Of a DNA stretch of 64,000 bases, positions 34,582-43,226 are shown one piece after another. Within the stretch, counting starts at the first letter, position 1. Every line of letters starts with the position of its first letter. The notes beneath the pieces were generated by a model that did not search any database, was not told the origin of the DNA, and saw only the letters and a list, made by a program, of their open reading frames with translations. Source of the DNA: Mucilaginibacter sp. (lineage in GTDB: Bacteria > Bacteroidota > Bacteroidia > Sphingobacteriales > Sphingobacteriaceae). Where the stretch lies: contig JARLHA010000042.1 in NCBI GenBank assembly GCA_031292485.1, positions 95,831 through 159,830 of the forward strand, in the 5' to 3' direction. Made by a program: the position numbers and the translations under genes.

Positions 34582-36090
34582 TTACTGTAGCAAAAAATCA
34601 AATTTGAACAATTTTGCGTCAAATTCTTTCATCAAAGCTTCCCCAATTTTTATTGTTCCGGCTACCATTTCATCCAAATGCGCTCTTCTTGTACGGTGAT
34701 TGGTAATTGCGGCGCGGATGACATAATTGCCGTTGAGCAAGGTATATGAAGGTGCGGCAATACCTGCTTCGTGCATCCGCATTAATAGCTCTTTGTTCAA
34801 AATATTTAGTTGTTCAACATCCAGGTTGCCGGGGTTAAATCGGAAACAAACCACATTCATGGTAACTTCGGCCATTAACTCCAATTGGAGTTGCTGTTTT
34901 ACCTGATCGCCAAGGTAAAATGCCTGGTTAATGTTTTGGGTGATCATGTCGCTGTATTTTTCCAAACCATGTTCCTTTAACGACATCCACACTTTCAGCG
35001 CTTTAAATCCGCGTGAAAGTTCCACGCCATAATTGGAAATGGTTTCCGGGCCGCCTGCAAGGCCACGTTCATGGGCTGTAAGGTAATTTACGGTGTTAGT
35101 AAAGGCTGCGCGGTGTGCGACGGCGTCTTTAAATAAAACACAACCCACTTCGTATTGCATGTACATCCATTTGTGCAGGTCGAAGGCAACGCTGTCGGCC
35201 TGTTCAATGGCTTTTAGTTGTTGCTGATAGGCAGGAGAAAGTTTAGCCAGGGCGCCGAATGCACCGTCGATATGGAACCAGGTGTTTTCTTCGCGGGCAA
35301 TTTGCAGTAAATCATCAAGCGGGTCGATAGCGCCGGTGTTAACGGTGCCTGCATTCCCAATAATACAAAAAGGGATAAAGCCATTAACCTTGTCTTCGCG
35401 GATCTTATTTTTAAGCGCCTCAACATCAATCTGAAACCGGCCATCTACCGGAATCTTTCTCAACTGTTCGCTGCCGATGCCGATCACTTCAGCAGCTTTG
35501 CCGAGGCAATTATGGGTTTCGACGCTGCAATAGGCGGTCAATTTGCCCTTTGCGGCATAAACGCCAGCGTTTTTGGCATTGTCGATCATCGTATTGCGGG
35601 CAACGATCATAGCTGTGATATTGGCGATGGACCCACCGCTTACTAAAATTCCGCTGCCATCAGCCGGGTAATTCATTAATTCCTTACACCAGTTGACTAC
35701 CTGTTTGTCTACATACAAGGCGCTTTGATCACCGATGGCGGCATTGTTATTCATCACACCGGCCAGCAGGTCGGCAAGGGCGCCCATGGGCGTACCGGTA
35801 CCCTGTACCCAGGCGAAAAATTTGGGGTGGATATTTCCGGCAGGGTAGGGCAGGATGTTTTGTTTAAATTCTTCGTAAATGGTAAATATATCCGTTCCGG
35901 TTTGGGGCAGCGGTTTCTTAAATTCATCTTTTACCTGTTGCGGGATCGGCGTCCAGGCAGGGCGGTCGCCGATATTTCTCAGATAGTCCACCATATCGTC
36001 AATAATCTGGTAGCCCAGTGTTTTAATGTCGTTCCAGTCGGCAGGGTCTAATCCTGTTTCGGGTTTTGTGATTTTATCTTCCATGGTCAT
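34582..36090 (-). CDS. PLP-dependent group II amino acid decarboxylase, aromatic type
   Basis: This 502-residue PLP enzyme of the aromatic-L-amino-acid/glutamate decarboxylase family shows HPKFFAWVQGTGTPMGALAD near residue 93, VSGGSIANITAMIVAR near 150, the PLP Asp and Ala in HIDGAFGA near 274, and the Schiff-base Lys in FDLHKWMYMQYEVG near 305. The substrate (tryptophan, tyrosine, DOPA or other) cannot be told. It is divergent from a MocR regulator, which often controls PLP enzymes, across about 260 bases with repeats. Confidence 0.9.
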   Translation of the reverse strand: MTMEDKITKPETGLDPADWNDIKTLGYQIIDDMVDYLRNIGDRPAWTPIPQQVKDEFKKPLPQTGTDIFTIYEEFKQNILPYPAGNIHPKFFAWVQGTGTPMGALADLLAGVMNNNAAIGDQSALYVDKQVVNWCKELMNYPADGSGILVSGGSIANITAMIVARNTMIDNAKNAGVYAAKGKLTAYCSVETHNCLGKAAEVIGIGSEQLRKIPVDGRFQIDVEALKNKIREDKVNGFIPFCIIGNAGTVNTGAIDPLDDLLQIAREENTWFHIDGAFGALAKLSPAYQQQLKAIEQADSVAFDLHKWMYMQYEVGCVLFKDAVAHRAAFTNTVNYLTAHERGLAGGPETISNYGVELSRGFKALKVWMSLKEHGLEKYSDMITQNINQAFYLGDQVKQQLQLELMAEVTMNVVCFRFNPGNLDVEQLNILNKELLMRMHEAGIAAPSYTLLNGNYVIRAAITNHRTRRAHLDEMVAGTIKIGEALMKEFDAKLFKFDFLLQ

Positions 36091-36181
36091 TTATAACGAT
36101 ACAAAAATGAATTTTAATTTCTTGATAAAACAGATTCAGATTTATTATTTTTGCGCATAACAGTTGGGGGGAAGTCCGAAA

Positions 36182-36201
36182 CCTGCCTGCCGGCAGGCAG
36201 G
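36182..36201. repeat. 20-base GC-rich perfect palindrome, copy 2
   Basis: Identical to 29088-29107. It lies in the divergent gap between the decarboxylase and the MocR gene, flanked by AGTCCG-type short repeats (36174-36220). Confidence 0.9.
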
Positions 36202-36254
36202 GTCGGGAAAGTCCGGAAGTACGAAAGAAAAAGTGATGAGTTATTTCTTTTCAA

Positions 36255-36294
36255 TCCTGATTCTTGACTCTTGGTTCCTGGCTCTTGACTCCCG
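36255..36294. repeat. Degenerate CTTGACTC/TTGGTTCC repeat
   Basis: Degenerate seven- to eight-base units (TTCTTGACTC, TTGGTTCCTG, GCTCTTGACTC) run in tandem upstream of the MocR gene. A related segment (AGTCTTGAGTCGAAACTCTT) occurs near 54612. Confidence 0.5.
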
Positions 36295-36352
36295 TGACGA
36301 AGTTTAGGGGGGAAACGTTCAAAAGAAACCCGTTTATTGCTATTTTATAGAT

Positions 36353-37798
36353 ATGATAGATCATTCAGCCAGAAAAACAGTTCACGACGAAGACTTTTTG
36401 TACATGCAGATCGCTGATAGATTGGGGAGCCAGATAAGGCAATTGTTGTTAAAAACAGGCGAGAAATTGCCTTCGGTTCGCGCTCTGAGCCAGGAACAGG
36501 GGATAAGCCTGAGCACTGCCTATAAAGCCTACGTGCAGCTGGAAATGAATGGATTGATTGAAGCCAGGCCAAAGTCGGGTTACTATGTGCGTTATACACC
36601 CGCCCGGTCATTTGATCAGCAAAAAAAAGAAAAACAACAGGAAACTAAAAAACGGACCCTCGACCAGATGATCGCCATGGTTTATAGTCATTTTACAGGG
36701 GATGGTATTGTGAAATTATCGAGGGCTTCGCCTGCCCTATCCTTATTGCCGCAGGCGAAATTGAATAAATCGATGATGGAGGCCATCCGTTTAAGCCCAA
36801 GCAACTGTATTAATTACGAAGAGATCCAGGGGAACGAAAACCTGCGAAAGCATATTGCCCGCCATGCTTTTAACTGGGGAGGGGACATTTTACCTGAGGA
36901 TGTAGTTACCACGCAGGGCTGTATGGAGGCCCTGGTGTTTTGCCTGCGGGCGATAACAAAACCCGGTGATGTGGTTGCTATTGAAAGTCCTGCATACTTC
37001 GGGATATTTACCATTGTGCAAAGCCTGGGCCTGAAGATATTGGAAATACCTTCTGATCCGAATGACGGTCTTGACCTTGGTTTTTTGAGAAAGGCAATTG
37101 CCGAACATCAAATAAAAGCCTGCCTGTTTGTGCCAACCTTTAGTAACCCCTTAGGTTATTGCATGACTAATGACAAGAAAAAGGAACTGGTTGATCTTTT
37201 GGCCAAAAACGAAGTGCCGCTGATTGAGGATGATATTTATGGCGAAATGTATTTTGAGAAAACCAGGCCGCGCACTTGCAAAAGCTATGATAAGCATGGT
37301 TTGGTAATGCTATGTTCCTCCGTCTCAAAAACATTGGCTCCGGGTTATCGGGTGGGCTGGTGCCTGCCAGGGAAATTTAAAGCAGCGGTCATCAACCTAA
37401 AATTAATGCAAACGCTGTCATCCGCCACGCCGACTCAGGCTGCTATTGGCAATTTTTTTGAAACCGGCCGGTACGACCTGCACATGCGGAACCTGCGAAA
37501 AAAATTACATTCCCAGTGTTTAAGGTATACCCAGGCCATTGCCGAATATTTCCCGGAGGATATCAAGATCAGCAGGCCACAGGGTGGTTATGTTTTGTGG
37601 ATTGAATTAAATAAGAAGGTTGACGCTTTTGAATTGTACGAGCGCGCGTTGAATCATAATATCAGTATTTCGCCCGGGCAGATCTTTAGTACCGACAGCC
37701 GTTTTACCAATTTTATACGGATAAGTTTTGGCATACCTTATGATGATGAAATTGAAAAAAGCCTTAAAACGCTTGGGGAATTGATCCAAAAATTTTGA
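36353..37798 (+). CDS. MocR-family transcription regulator (GntR helix-turn-helix + aminotransferase fold)
   Basis: This 481-residue protein has an N-terminal GntR winged helix (IADRLGSQIRQLLLKTGEKL with LPSVRALSQEQGISLSTAYKA, residues about 18-80). A class I aminotransferase-like domain follows: TTQGCMEALVFCLRAIT, the PLP segment PLIEDDIYGEMYF, the Lys in SSVSKTLAPGYRVGW near residue 328, and the C-terminal Arg in FIRISFG. MocR proteins usually bind PLP and control PLP or amino acid genes. The divergent decarboxylase is the natural candidate target. Confidence 0.92.
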   Translation: MIDHSARKTVHDEDFLYMQIADRLGSQIRQLLLKTGEKLPSVRALSQEQGISLSTAYKAYVQLEMNGLIEARPKSGYYVRYTPARSFDQQKKEKQQETKKRTLDQMIAMVYSHFTGDGIVKLSRASPALSLLPQAKLNKSMMEAIRLSPSNCINYEEIQGNENLRKHIARHAFNWGGDILPEDVVTTQGCMEALVFCLRAITKPGDVVAIESPAYFGIFTIVQSLGLKILEIPSDPNDGLDLGFLRKAIAEHQIKACLFVPTFSNPLGYCMTNDKKKELVDLLAKNEVPLIEDDIYGEMYFEKTRPRTCKSYDKHGLVMLCSSVSKTLAPGYRVGWCLPGKFKAAVINLKLMQTLSSATPTQAAIGNFFETGRYDLHMRNLRKKLHSQCLRYTQAIAEYFPEDIKISRPQGGYVLWIELNKKVDAFELYERALNHNISISPGQIFSTDSRFTNFIRISFGIPYDDEIEKSLKTLGELIQKF

Positions 37799-37860
37799 AA
37801 ATATGCCCTAATTGTCAAAAAAACCAACAATTTTCCACAATTTTCGTTAAATAGCGTACT

Positions 37861-38322
37861 ATGATCTATTCTTCATTAACACAACGCTTAAAAGATCAGC
37901 ATAAAACTATAGCCTCGCTTATTATACATTTAAATAACAGGCAGCTAAACCAGCATGTTAGAAAAGGGAAGTGGACCATCCATGAAAACATAGCCCACCT
38001 TGCCAAATACCAGCCTGTTTTTCTTGACCGTATACGCAAGATTCTTACCATGGATGAGCCCGAATTTGAGGCTTACCGCGCTGAGGAAGATGACGGCTTT
38101 GAAATATACTGCGCCTTTACCACCTACGAATTATTAAAAAAAATAACGGCTGACAGAGAGGTGATCTACCAACTGATCAATCACACGCCTGCTGATAAAC
38201 TTGAACGCACGGGCACCCACGCTAAATATGGGAAGCTGACGATTATAGAATGGACTGAATTTTTCCTGCTGCATGAGGCGCATCATTTGCTCACTATTTT
38301 CCAATTGGCGCATACGGGGTGA
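37861..38322 (+). CDS. DinB-family protein
   Basis: This 153-residue cytoplasmic DinB/DUF664-type protein has a four-helix bundle. The motif KWTIHENIAHLAKYQPVFLDR (His of the metal site) is near residue 40, and EFFLLHEAHHLLTIFQLAH near the C-terminus carries the other His (H-x3-H). It is unrelated in sequence detail to the secreted DinB protein at 16110. Function unknown; relatives are nickel- or zinc-dependent thiol enzymes. Confidence 0.85.
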   Translation: MIYSSLTQRLKDQHKTIASLIIHLNNRQLNQHVRKGKWTIHENIAHLAKYQPVFLDRIRKILTMDEPEFEAYRAEEDDGFEIYCAFTTYELLKKITADREVIYQLINHTPADKLERTGTHAKYGKLTIIEWTEFFLLHEAHHLLTIFQLAHTG

Positions 38323-38409
38323 TCACAGATTTTTAATGATTATTTTGATTCCGCTGATTTTATGAAACTGAAATTAGCAATCAGTGAAATCAAAAAAAAC
38401 TCTGTGATC
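38321..38409. repeat. GATCACAGATTTTT palindromic repeat, copy 2
   Basis: The ends GATCACAGA (38321-38329) and TCTGTGATC (38401-38409) are exact inverted repeats. Inner segments (TGATTATTTTGATTCCGCTGATTT and CAATCAGTGAAATCAAAA) are partly complementary. It overlaps the stop codon of the DinB gene and may terminate it. The first 20 bases nearly match copy 1 at 27868. Confidence 0.7.
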
Positions 38410-38580
38410 AAAAATATTCTCCTTACCCAATCGTCCTCTTTTTAGCGTGCGCTGCTAATTGGTTAACGGGATTTTTTGACTTTTCTGATGCGGAAAAAAA
38501 TATTCCGGGTTATCTTATAAATCCACAGAATCTGCTGTTATTTTTACACGCGTTTATTGTTTAATCGATAACAACAACCA

Positions 38581-40338
38581 ATGGAGAAGCCTGATATCAA
38601 ACCAAAACAGCCGGGTATTTTTAGCATCTTAAAACCCTATTCAGGTTTGGTTGCCTTTTTAATACTGTTTGCCATTTTTAGCAACAGCGTTAACCTTTGG
38701 TTGCCTAAAATCATTTCGCATGGTATAAATGATTATATCCACAGCTATTTTACGCATACCAAATACAATATAAACCCTACGCTTGTCAAGTTTTCTGGCG
38801 CGGTTGTTTTCATCTTTATATTTGCTTACCTGCAAACCATACTTCAAACCTATACATCTGAAAAGGTTGCCCGAGACCTGCGCACGCGATTGTCGGATAA
38901 AATTTCCAGGCAAAGCAGCGTATTTATTGAAGACGTAACTCCTTCAAAGCTGCTTACCAACCTGACGGCTGATGTGGACTCTATCAAACTTTTTGTATCG
39001 CAGGCGCTGGTTTCCATCGTTTCCTCGGCACTGACTATTGTTGGCGCAAGTATCCTGCTGCTTACCATTAACTGGAAACTTGCGCTTTGTGTTATAGCTA
39101 TCATCCCCATTATTGGCGGGACATTTTTTTATGTATTAAAAAAAGTACGGGCATTGTTTATCAAAAGCCGGGGCGTTATCGACTGGTTGAACAAGGTGAT
39201 CAATGAAAGCATATTAGGCTCAGCGTTGATCCGTGTCATCAATTCACAACAGATGGAATTTGATAAGTTTTTAAGAGCGAATAGCGAGGCACGGGATATC
39301 GGCATGTCTATTTTGCGGCTTTTTGCGGGTTTAATACCGGTAATTACCTTTACAGCCAACATGGCTACATTGACCATCCTGGCATTGGGTGGGCATTTCG
39401 TCATCAATAATACGATGAACCTGGGTGACTTTGCGGCGTTTGTCCTTTACTTGTCGCAGTTAATATTTCCAATCCTGGTTATTGGCTTTATGAGCAATAT
39501 TATAGCCGCTGCCACCGCTTCCTTTCAACGCATTAACGGGGTTTTAAATGCGACTGATACTTCGGACACCGGCACGATAACCGTGACATTGAGAGGTGAT
39601 ATTGAATTAAAGGATGTAACCGTAACCTATGGACAGAAACCTGCGCTGAAACAAATTTCGTTTTCGGTTAAGGCCGGTTCGAAGATTGCGGTGATCGGGC
39701 CAACAGCTGCCGGAAAATCGCAATTGCTTTACCTGCTCACCGGTTTGATCAAAGCAAATGCGGGTGAGATATTATTTGACGGACGGCGTATCGATGACTA
39801 CAACAGCGAATCTTTCCATAGCCAGGTAGGCTTTGTTTTCCAGGACAGCATTATTTTCAACATGAGCATCCGGGAGAATATTGCTTTTAGCGATACGGTG
39901 ACAGACGAGTCATTGGAAAAAGCGATCAACACTGCGGAGTTGAGAGAATTTGTAGATACATTACCTGATAAATTGAGCTCAATCGTGTCCGAACGCGGCT
40001 CAAGCCTTTCCGGCGGACAAAAACAGCGTATCATGCTGGCGAGGGCTTTGGCCATCAATCCTAAGGTTTTATTACTTGATGATTTTACCGCCCGGGTTGA
40101 TGGCAATACGGAAAATAAGATTTTGGCCAATGTGCAGCGAAATTATCCCGGTTTAACCCTGATCTCCGTTACCCAAAAAATAGCCTCGGTTGAACATTAC
40201 GACCAGATCATTTTATTGATGCAGGGTGAGATCATCGCCAGCGGCAAACATGACGAGCTGATGCATAGCAGCCCTGAATACGTTCAAATCTTTAATTCGC
40301 AACAAAGCACCAGCAATTATGAAGTACAATCTAAATGA
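38581..40338 (+). CDS. ABC exporter half-transporter, subunit with degenerate ATP site
   Basis: This 585-residue ABC exporter has six membrane helices (residues about 20-310) and a nucleotide-binding domain: Walker A VIGPTAAGKSQ, signature SSLSGGQKQRIMLARAL (canonical) and Walker B VLLLDDFTARVD. Asp replaces the catalytic Glu, and the switch His is Gln (ISVTQKIAS). This is the degenerate half of a heterodimer. The stop overlaps the start of the partner gene by 20 bases. The substrate is unknown; relatives export drugs, lipids or peptides. Confidence 0.92.
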   Translation: MEKPDIKPKQPGIFSILKPYSGLVAFLILFAIFSNSVNLWLPKIISHGINDYIHSYFTHTKYNINPTLVKFSGAVVFIFIFAYLQTILQTYTSEKVARDLRTRLSDKISRQSSVFIEDVTPSKLLTNLTADVDSIKLFVSQALVSIVSSALTIVGASILLLTINWKLALCVIAIIPIIGGTFFYVLKKVRALFIKSRGVIDWLNKVINESILGSALIRVINSQQMEFDKFLRANSEARDIGMSILRLFAGLIPVITFTANMATLTILALGGHFVINNTMNLGDFAAFVLYLSQLIFPILVIGFMSNIIAAATASFQRINGVLNATDTSDTGTITVTLRGDIELKDVTVTYGQKPALKQISFSVKAGSKIAVIGPTAAGKSQLLYLLTGLIKANAGEILFDGRRIDDYNSESFHSQVGFVFQDSIIFNMSIRENIAFSDTVTDESLEKAINTAELREFVDTLPDKLSSIVSERGSSLSGGQKQRIMLARALAINPKVLLLDDFTARVDGNTENKILANVQRNYPGLTLISVTQKIASVEHYDQIILLMQGEIIASGKHDELMHSSPEYVQIFNSQQSTSNYEVQSK

Positions 40339-42085
40339 CCTGCAGGCGAATGCCCCTAAAACATCCACATGGACATCGCTTGGGAAGTTGTTGAAGCTGA
40401 TTGAGCACGAACGAAAGAACCTGATATGGGCATTGGTAGCGATATTGATCAATTCGGGGTTAAACCTGGAGGGGGTGCTGATCATGGGCCGTACCATTGA
40501 TAAATACATCTTCGTGCTGCATAAAAACTATAATGGCGTATTGATCAATTGCGGCATATTGCTGGCGATGTACCTGGTGTCATTAGTGGCAAGCTACCTG
40601 CAAACCATTTTAATGGGCGGGGTAGGGCAGCGCATGCTCTTTACCTTGCGCAATGCTATTTTTAATAAGTTGCAATTGCTACCTGTTGGCTTTTTTAACC
40701 AGAATAAGGCCGGCGACCTGATCTCGCGCATCAATAACGACACCGATAAGCTGAACCAGTTTTTTTCGCAGTCACTGATGCAGTTTATCGGGAGTTTGGT
40801 TACCATGACAGGGGCAGGCATCTATTTACTGTCCATCAATATCAAGCTTGGTTCGGCAACTTTGCTGCCTGCGGTGGTCATTTTGATCTTTACCAGTTTA
40901 ACATCACCCTGGGTAAAAAGAAAAAATGCCCGAAACCTTAAAAGCGTTGGCGGCATGAGTGCTGAAATACAGGAAAGCCTTAACAATTTTAAAGTGATCA
41001 TCGCCTTTAATCGCCGCGATTATTTCCGCAAGAAATTCGATGGGGCCAATCAGCAAAATTATAGTACGGCAATTGGCGCGGGCATTGCCAACAATACTTA
41101 TTTGCCTGTTTACAGCCTGTTTTCGAGCATGGCGCAATTGATCGTGCTGGCCTACGGTATTTACCTGATCTCGATAGGGCAGTTTGGGGTGGGGCTGTTG
41201 GTGAGTTATTTTACCTATGCCAATCAGTTTTATAATCCGCTGAGGCAGCTGGCATCGTTATGGGCCAATTTCCAGACGGCAATTGCCGGCTGGGACAGAA
41301 TCTCACATATTTTAACCCTCGAAAACGACATGGTTACCGTAGATACAGCTGCCGCGGAGACGTCATCATCGCTTTTGGAATTCAGAAATGTGCATTTCAG
41401 TTATGATGAAAGCAAAGAGATCCTGCACAACATCAGCTTTAAGCTGGAAAAAGGTAAGACCTATGCACTGGTTGGCCCCACAGGTGGCGGCAAAACAACA
41501 ACGGCTTCGCTGATTGCCCGCTTATATGATGCCACCAGTGGGACAGTATTGTTAGATGGAAAAGACATCCGCAGCTATGACCCTTTAGAAAGAACCAAAA
41601 AGATTGGCTTTATTTTGCAGGAACCTTTTTTGTTTACCGGCACCGTTAGAGACAACATTCTTTACGGAAATGAGCTATACGTAAACCATACCAATGAGCA
41701 ATTGGAACAAGTGATACTGGATGCCAACCTGGGAAGTTTATTAGCCATTTTTGAGCAGGGACTGGATACAAAGGTGCTTTCAAACAGCGATAGTATCAGC
41801 CTGGGCCAAAAACAGCTGATCGCCTTCATGCGGGCGGTTTTGCGCAACCCGGAATTACTCATCCTGGATGAAGCAACAGCCAATATTGATACCATAACCG
41901 AAAAATTACTGAGTGATATTTTAAATAAGCTGCCGGCAACTACCACCAGGGTAATTATAGCGCACCGGCTGAATACCATTGAAAATGCGGATGAAATATA
42001 TTTCGTTAACTCCGGCGAGGTGATCCTCGCCGGATCGTTTGACCATGCAATGGAGATGCTGCTGCATGGAAAACGGGTGAGTTGA
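40319..42085 (+). CDS. ABC exporter half-transporter, subunit with catalytic Walker B
   Basis: This 588-residue partner of the preceding gene has a six-helix domain with ISRINNDTDKLNQFFSQSLM, typical of type IV exporters. Walker A is LVGPTGGGKTT, Walker B is LLILDEATANID with catalytic Glu, and the switch His is in IIAHRLNT. Its signature is degenerate (ISLGQKQL in place of LSGGQ). The degenerate signature here and the degenerate Walker B in the partner would face each other, leaving one active and one inactive ATP site, as in TM287/288. Confidence 0.92.
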   Translation: MKYNLNDLQANAPKTSTWTSLGKLLKLIEHERKNLIWALVAILINSGLNLEGVLIMGRTIDKYIFVLHKNYNGVLINCGILLAMYLVSLVASYLQTILMGGVGQRMLFTLRNAIFNKLQLLPVGFFNQNKAGDLISRINNDTDKLNQFFSQSLMQFIGSLVTMTGAGIYLLSINIKLGSATLLPAVVILIFTSLTSPWVKRKNARNLKSVGGMSAEIQESLNNFKVIIAFNRRDYFRKKFDGANQQNYSTAIGAGIANNTYLPVYSLFSSMAQLIVLAYGIYLISIGQFGVGLLVSYFTYANQFYNPLRQLASLWANFQTAIAGWDRISHILTLENDMVTVDTAAAETSSSLLEFRNVHFSYDESKEILHNISFKLEKGKTYALVGPTGGGKTTTASLIARLYDATSGTVLLDGKDIRSYDPLERTKKIGFILQEPFLFTGTVRDNILYGNELYVNHTNEQLEQVILDANLGSLLAIFEQGLDTKVLSNSDSISLGQKQLIAFMRAVLRNPELLILDEATANIDTITEKLLSDILNKLPATTTRVIIAHRLNTIENADEIYFVNSGEVILAGSFDHAMEMLLHGKRVS

Positions 42086-42213
42086 GTGGTTATTGATTGG
42101 GTTGCTTAAGTTGATTAAGTGATCCTTCGGGTAGTTGAACGTATCTGCTAAGAAATTTTCAAAATATCTCAAAACGCTTATCTTTAAGCACTAAAAAAAT
42201 CTCCGTTTTTTTT

Positions 42214-42227
42214 TTTACACTTGTAAA
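42214..42227. promoter_or_regulatory. Palindrome in the promoter of the NrtR/AraR-like gene
   Basis: TTTACA-CT-TGTAAA is a perfect palindrome around two bases, ending 16 bases before the ATG at 42244. It overlaps TACACTTG, close to a -7 element. The position suggests autoregulation. Confidence 0.4.
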
Positions 42228-42243
42228 TTACTATAAACCTACT

Positions 42244-42948
42244 ATGCAGAGATATACAGGTCAAAAAAGGATATTAGTTGCTACAGATTGTATCATATTC
42301 GGTTTTGACGGATGGCACTTAAAATTATTACTGGTTCAACGCAACATTGAGCCCGAGAAAAATAAATGGAGCCTGATGGGCGGCTTCATACAACCTTCAG
42401 AAAGTCCGGAAGATGCCGCTAACCGCATATTGGAGTTGCGCACCGGTCTGAAAAATGTCTATATGGAGCAATTCCAGGTATTTGGCAAGCCCGACCGCGA
42501 CCCGGTTGAGCGTACGTTGTCTATTGCCTATTTCGCGCTGATCGATATCCATCAATATGAAGAACAGATTAATGATGAGTACCATGCCGAATGGTTTTTG
42601 CTGAGCGAAATGCCTGAGCTGATATTTGACCATAACGAAATGGTAAAACTTGCACAGCGGCAGCTGCGTTACAAAGCTGCGTTGCACCCCATATTATTTC
42701 AGCTGCTGCCCGAGAAATTTACGATACCGCAACTGCAGGCCCTTTATGAGGGAGTTTATAATACCACTTTTGACGACCGGAATTTCAGCCGGAAGCTGTT
42801 ATCTACCGGGTTGTTGATCAAATTGCCCGAGAAGGATAAATTTTCATCAAAAAAAGGCGCGTTTTATTATAAACTGGATCAGTCACACTACGCTGAGAAT
42901 TTTACAAGGTTTTTAAACCTGGTGCCCAACCCGGATAAGTTTTTTTAA
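42244..42948 (+). CDS. NrtR/AraR-like transcription regulator with a degenerate Nudix domain
   Basis: This 234-residue protein has an N-terminal Nudix fold (residues about 8-140) and a C-terminal winged helix (about 150-230; FTIPQLQALYEGVYNTTFDD with RNFSRKLLSTGLL). The Nudix box reads GGFIQPSESPEDAANRILEL and on to RTGL. The catalytic REUxEE glutamates are replaced (I, L and R), so hydrolysis is unlikely and the domain probably binds a sugar or nucleotide effector. This matches the Bacteroidota AraR/NrtR group. The target genes are unknown; the nearest are the ABC exporter genes. Confidence 0.88.
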   Translation: MQRYTGQKRILVATDCIIFGFDGWHLKLLLVQRNIEPEKNKWSLMGGFIQPSESPEDAANRILELRTGLKNVYMEQFQVFGKPDRDPVERTLSIAYFALIDIHQYEEQINDEYHAEWFLLSEMPELIFDHNEMVKLAQRQLRYKAALHPILFQLLPEKFTIPQLQALYEGVYNTTFDDRNFSRKLLSTGLLIKLPEKDKFSSKKGAFYYKLDQSHYAENFTRFLNLVPNPDKFF

Positions 42949-43226
42949 GTGCAATGTATTGCAGGTTAAGAGCTTTATTTTTCGAGTCATACTGAATATA
43001 AGTTGCTTACTTTCTAAAGTAAGGCGAAAGCAAAAGTGCATTAAAACGTGAGAAAAGAGCTTCGGCGCGTATTTTGGTGACAAATAGGTCTTTGTTTGTG
43101 ACCTGGTCTTATTGCAGAAGTTTAACTGGCTGATATCGTTTTATTTTATATATTAGGTGCTTTTTCGGCAGGCATTATCCTATTTGACATGCAGGCCGGT
43201 TTAAACTATATGAGATACCCTAACGA

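Noticed and set aside
36174..36300. Possible CRISPR-like array in the decarboxylase-MocR gap
   Set aside because: Units are short, unequal and degenerate, without constant repeats and unique spacers; no cas genes in the window.
42949..43226. Possible tRNA or structured RNA before the giant gene
   Set aside because: No cloverleaf or conserved T-loop could be drawn; only weak pairing near 43077-43110. I see nothing firm in this 278-base gap.
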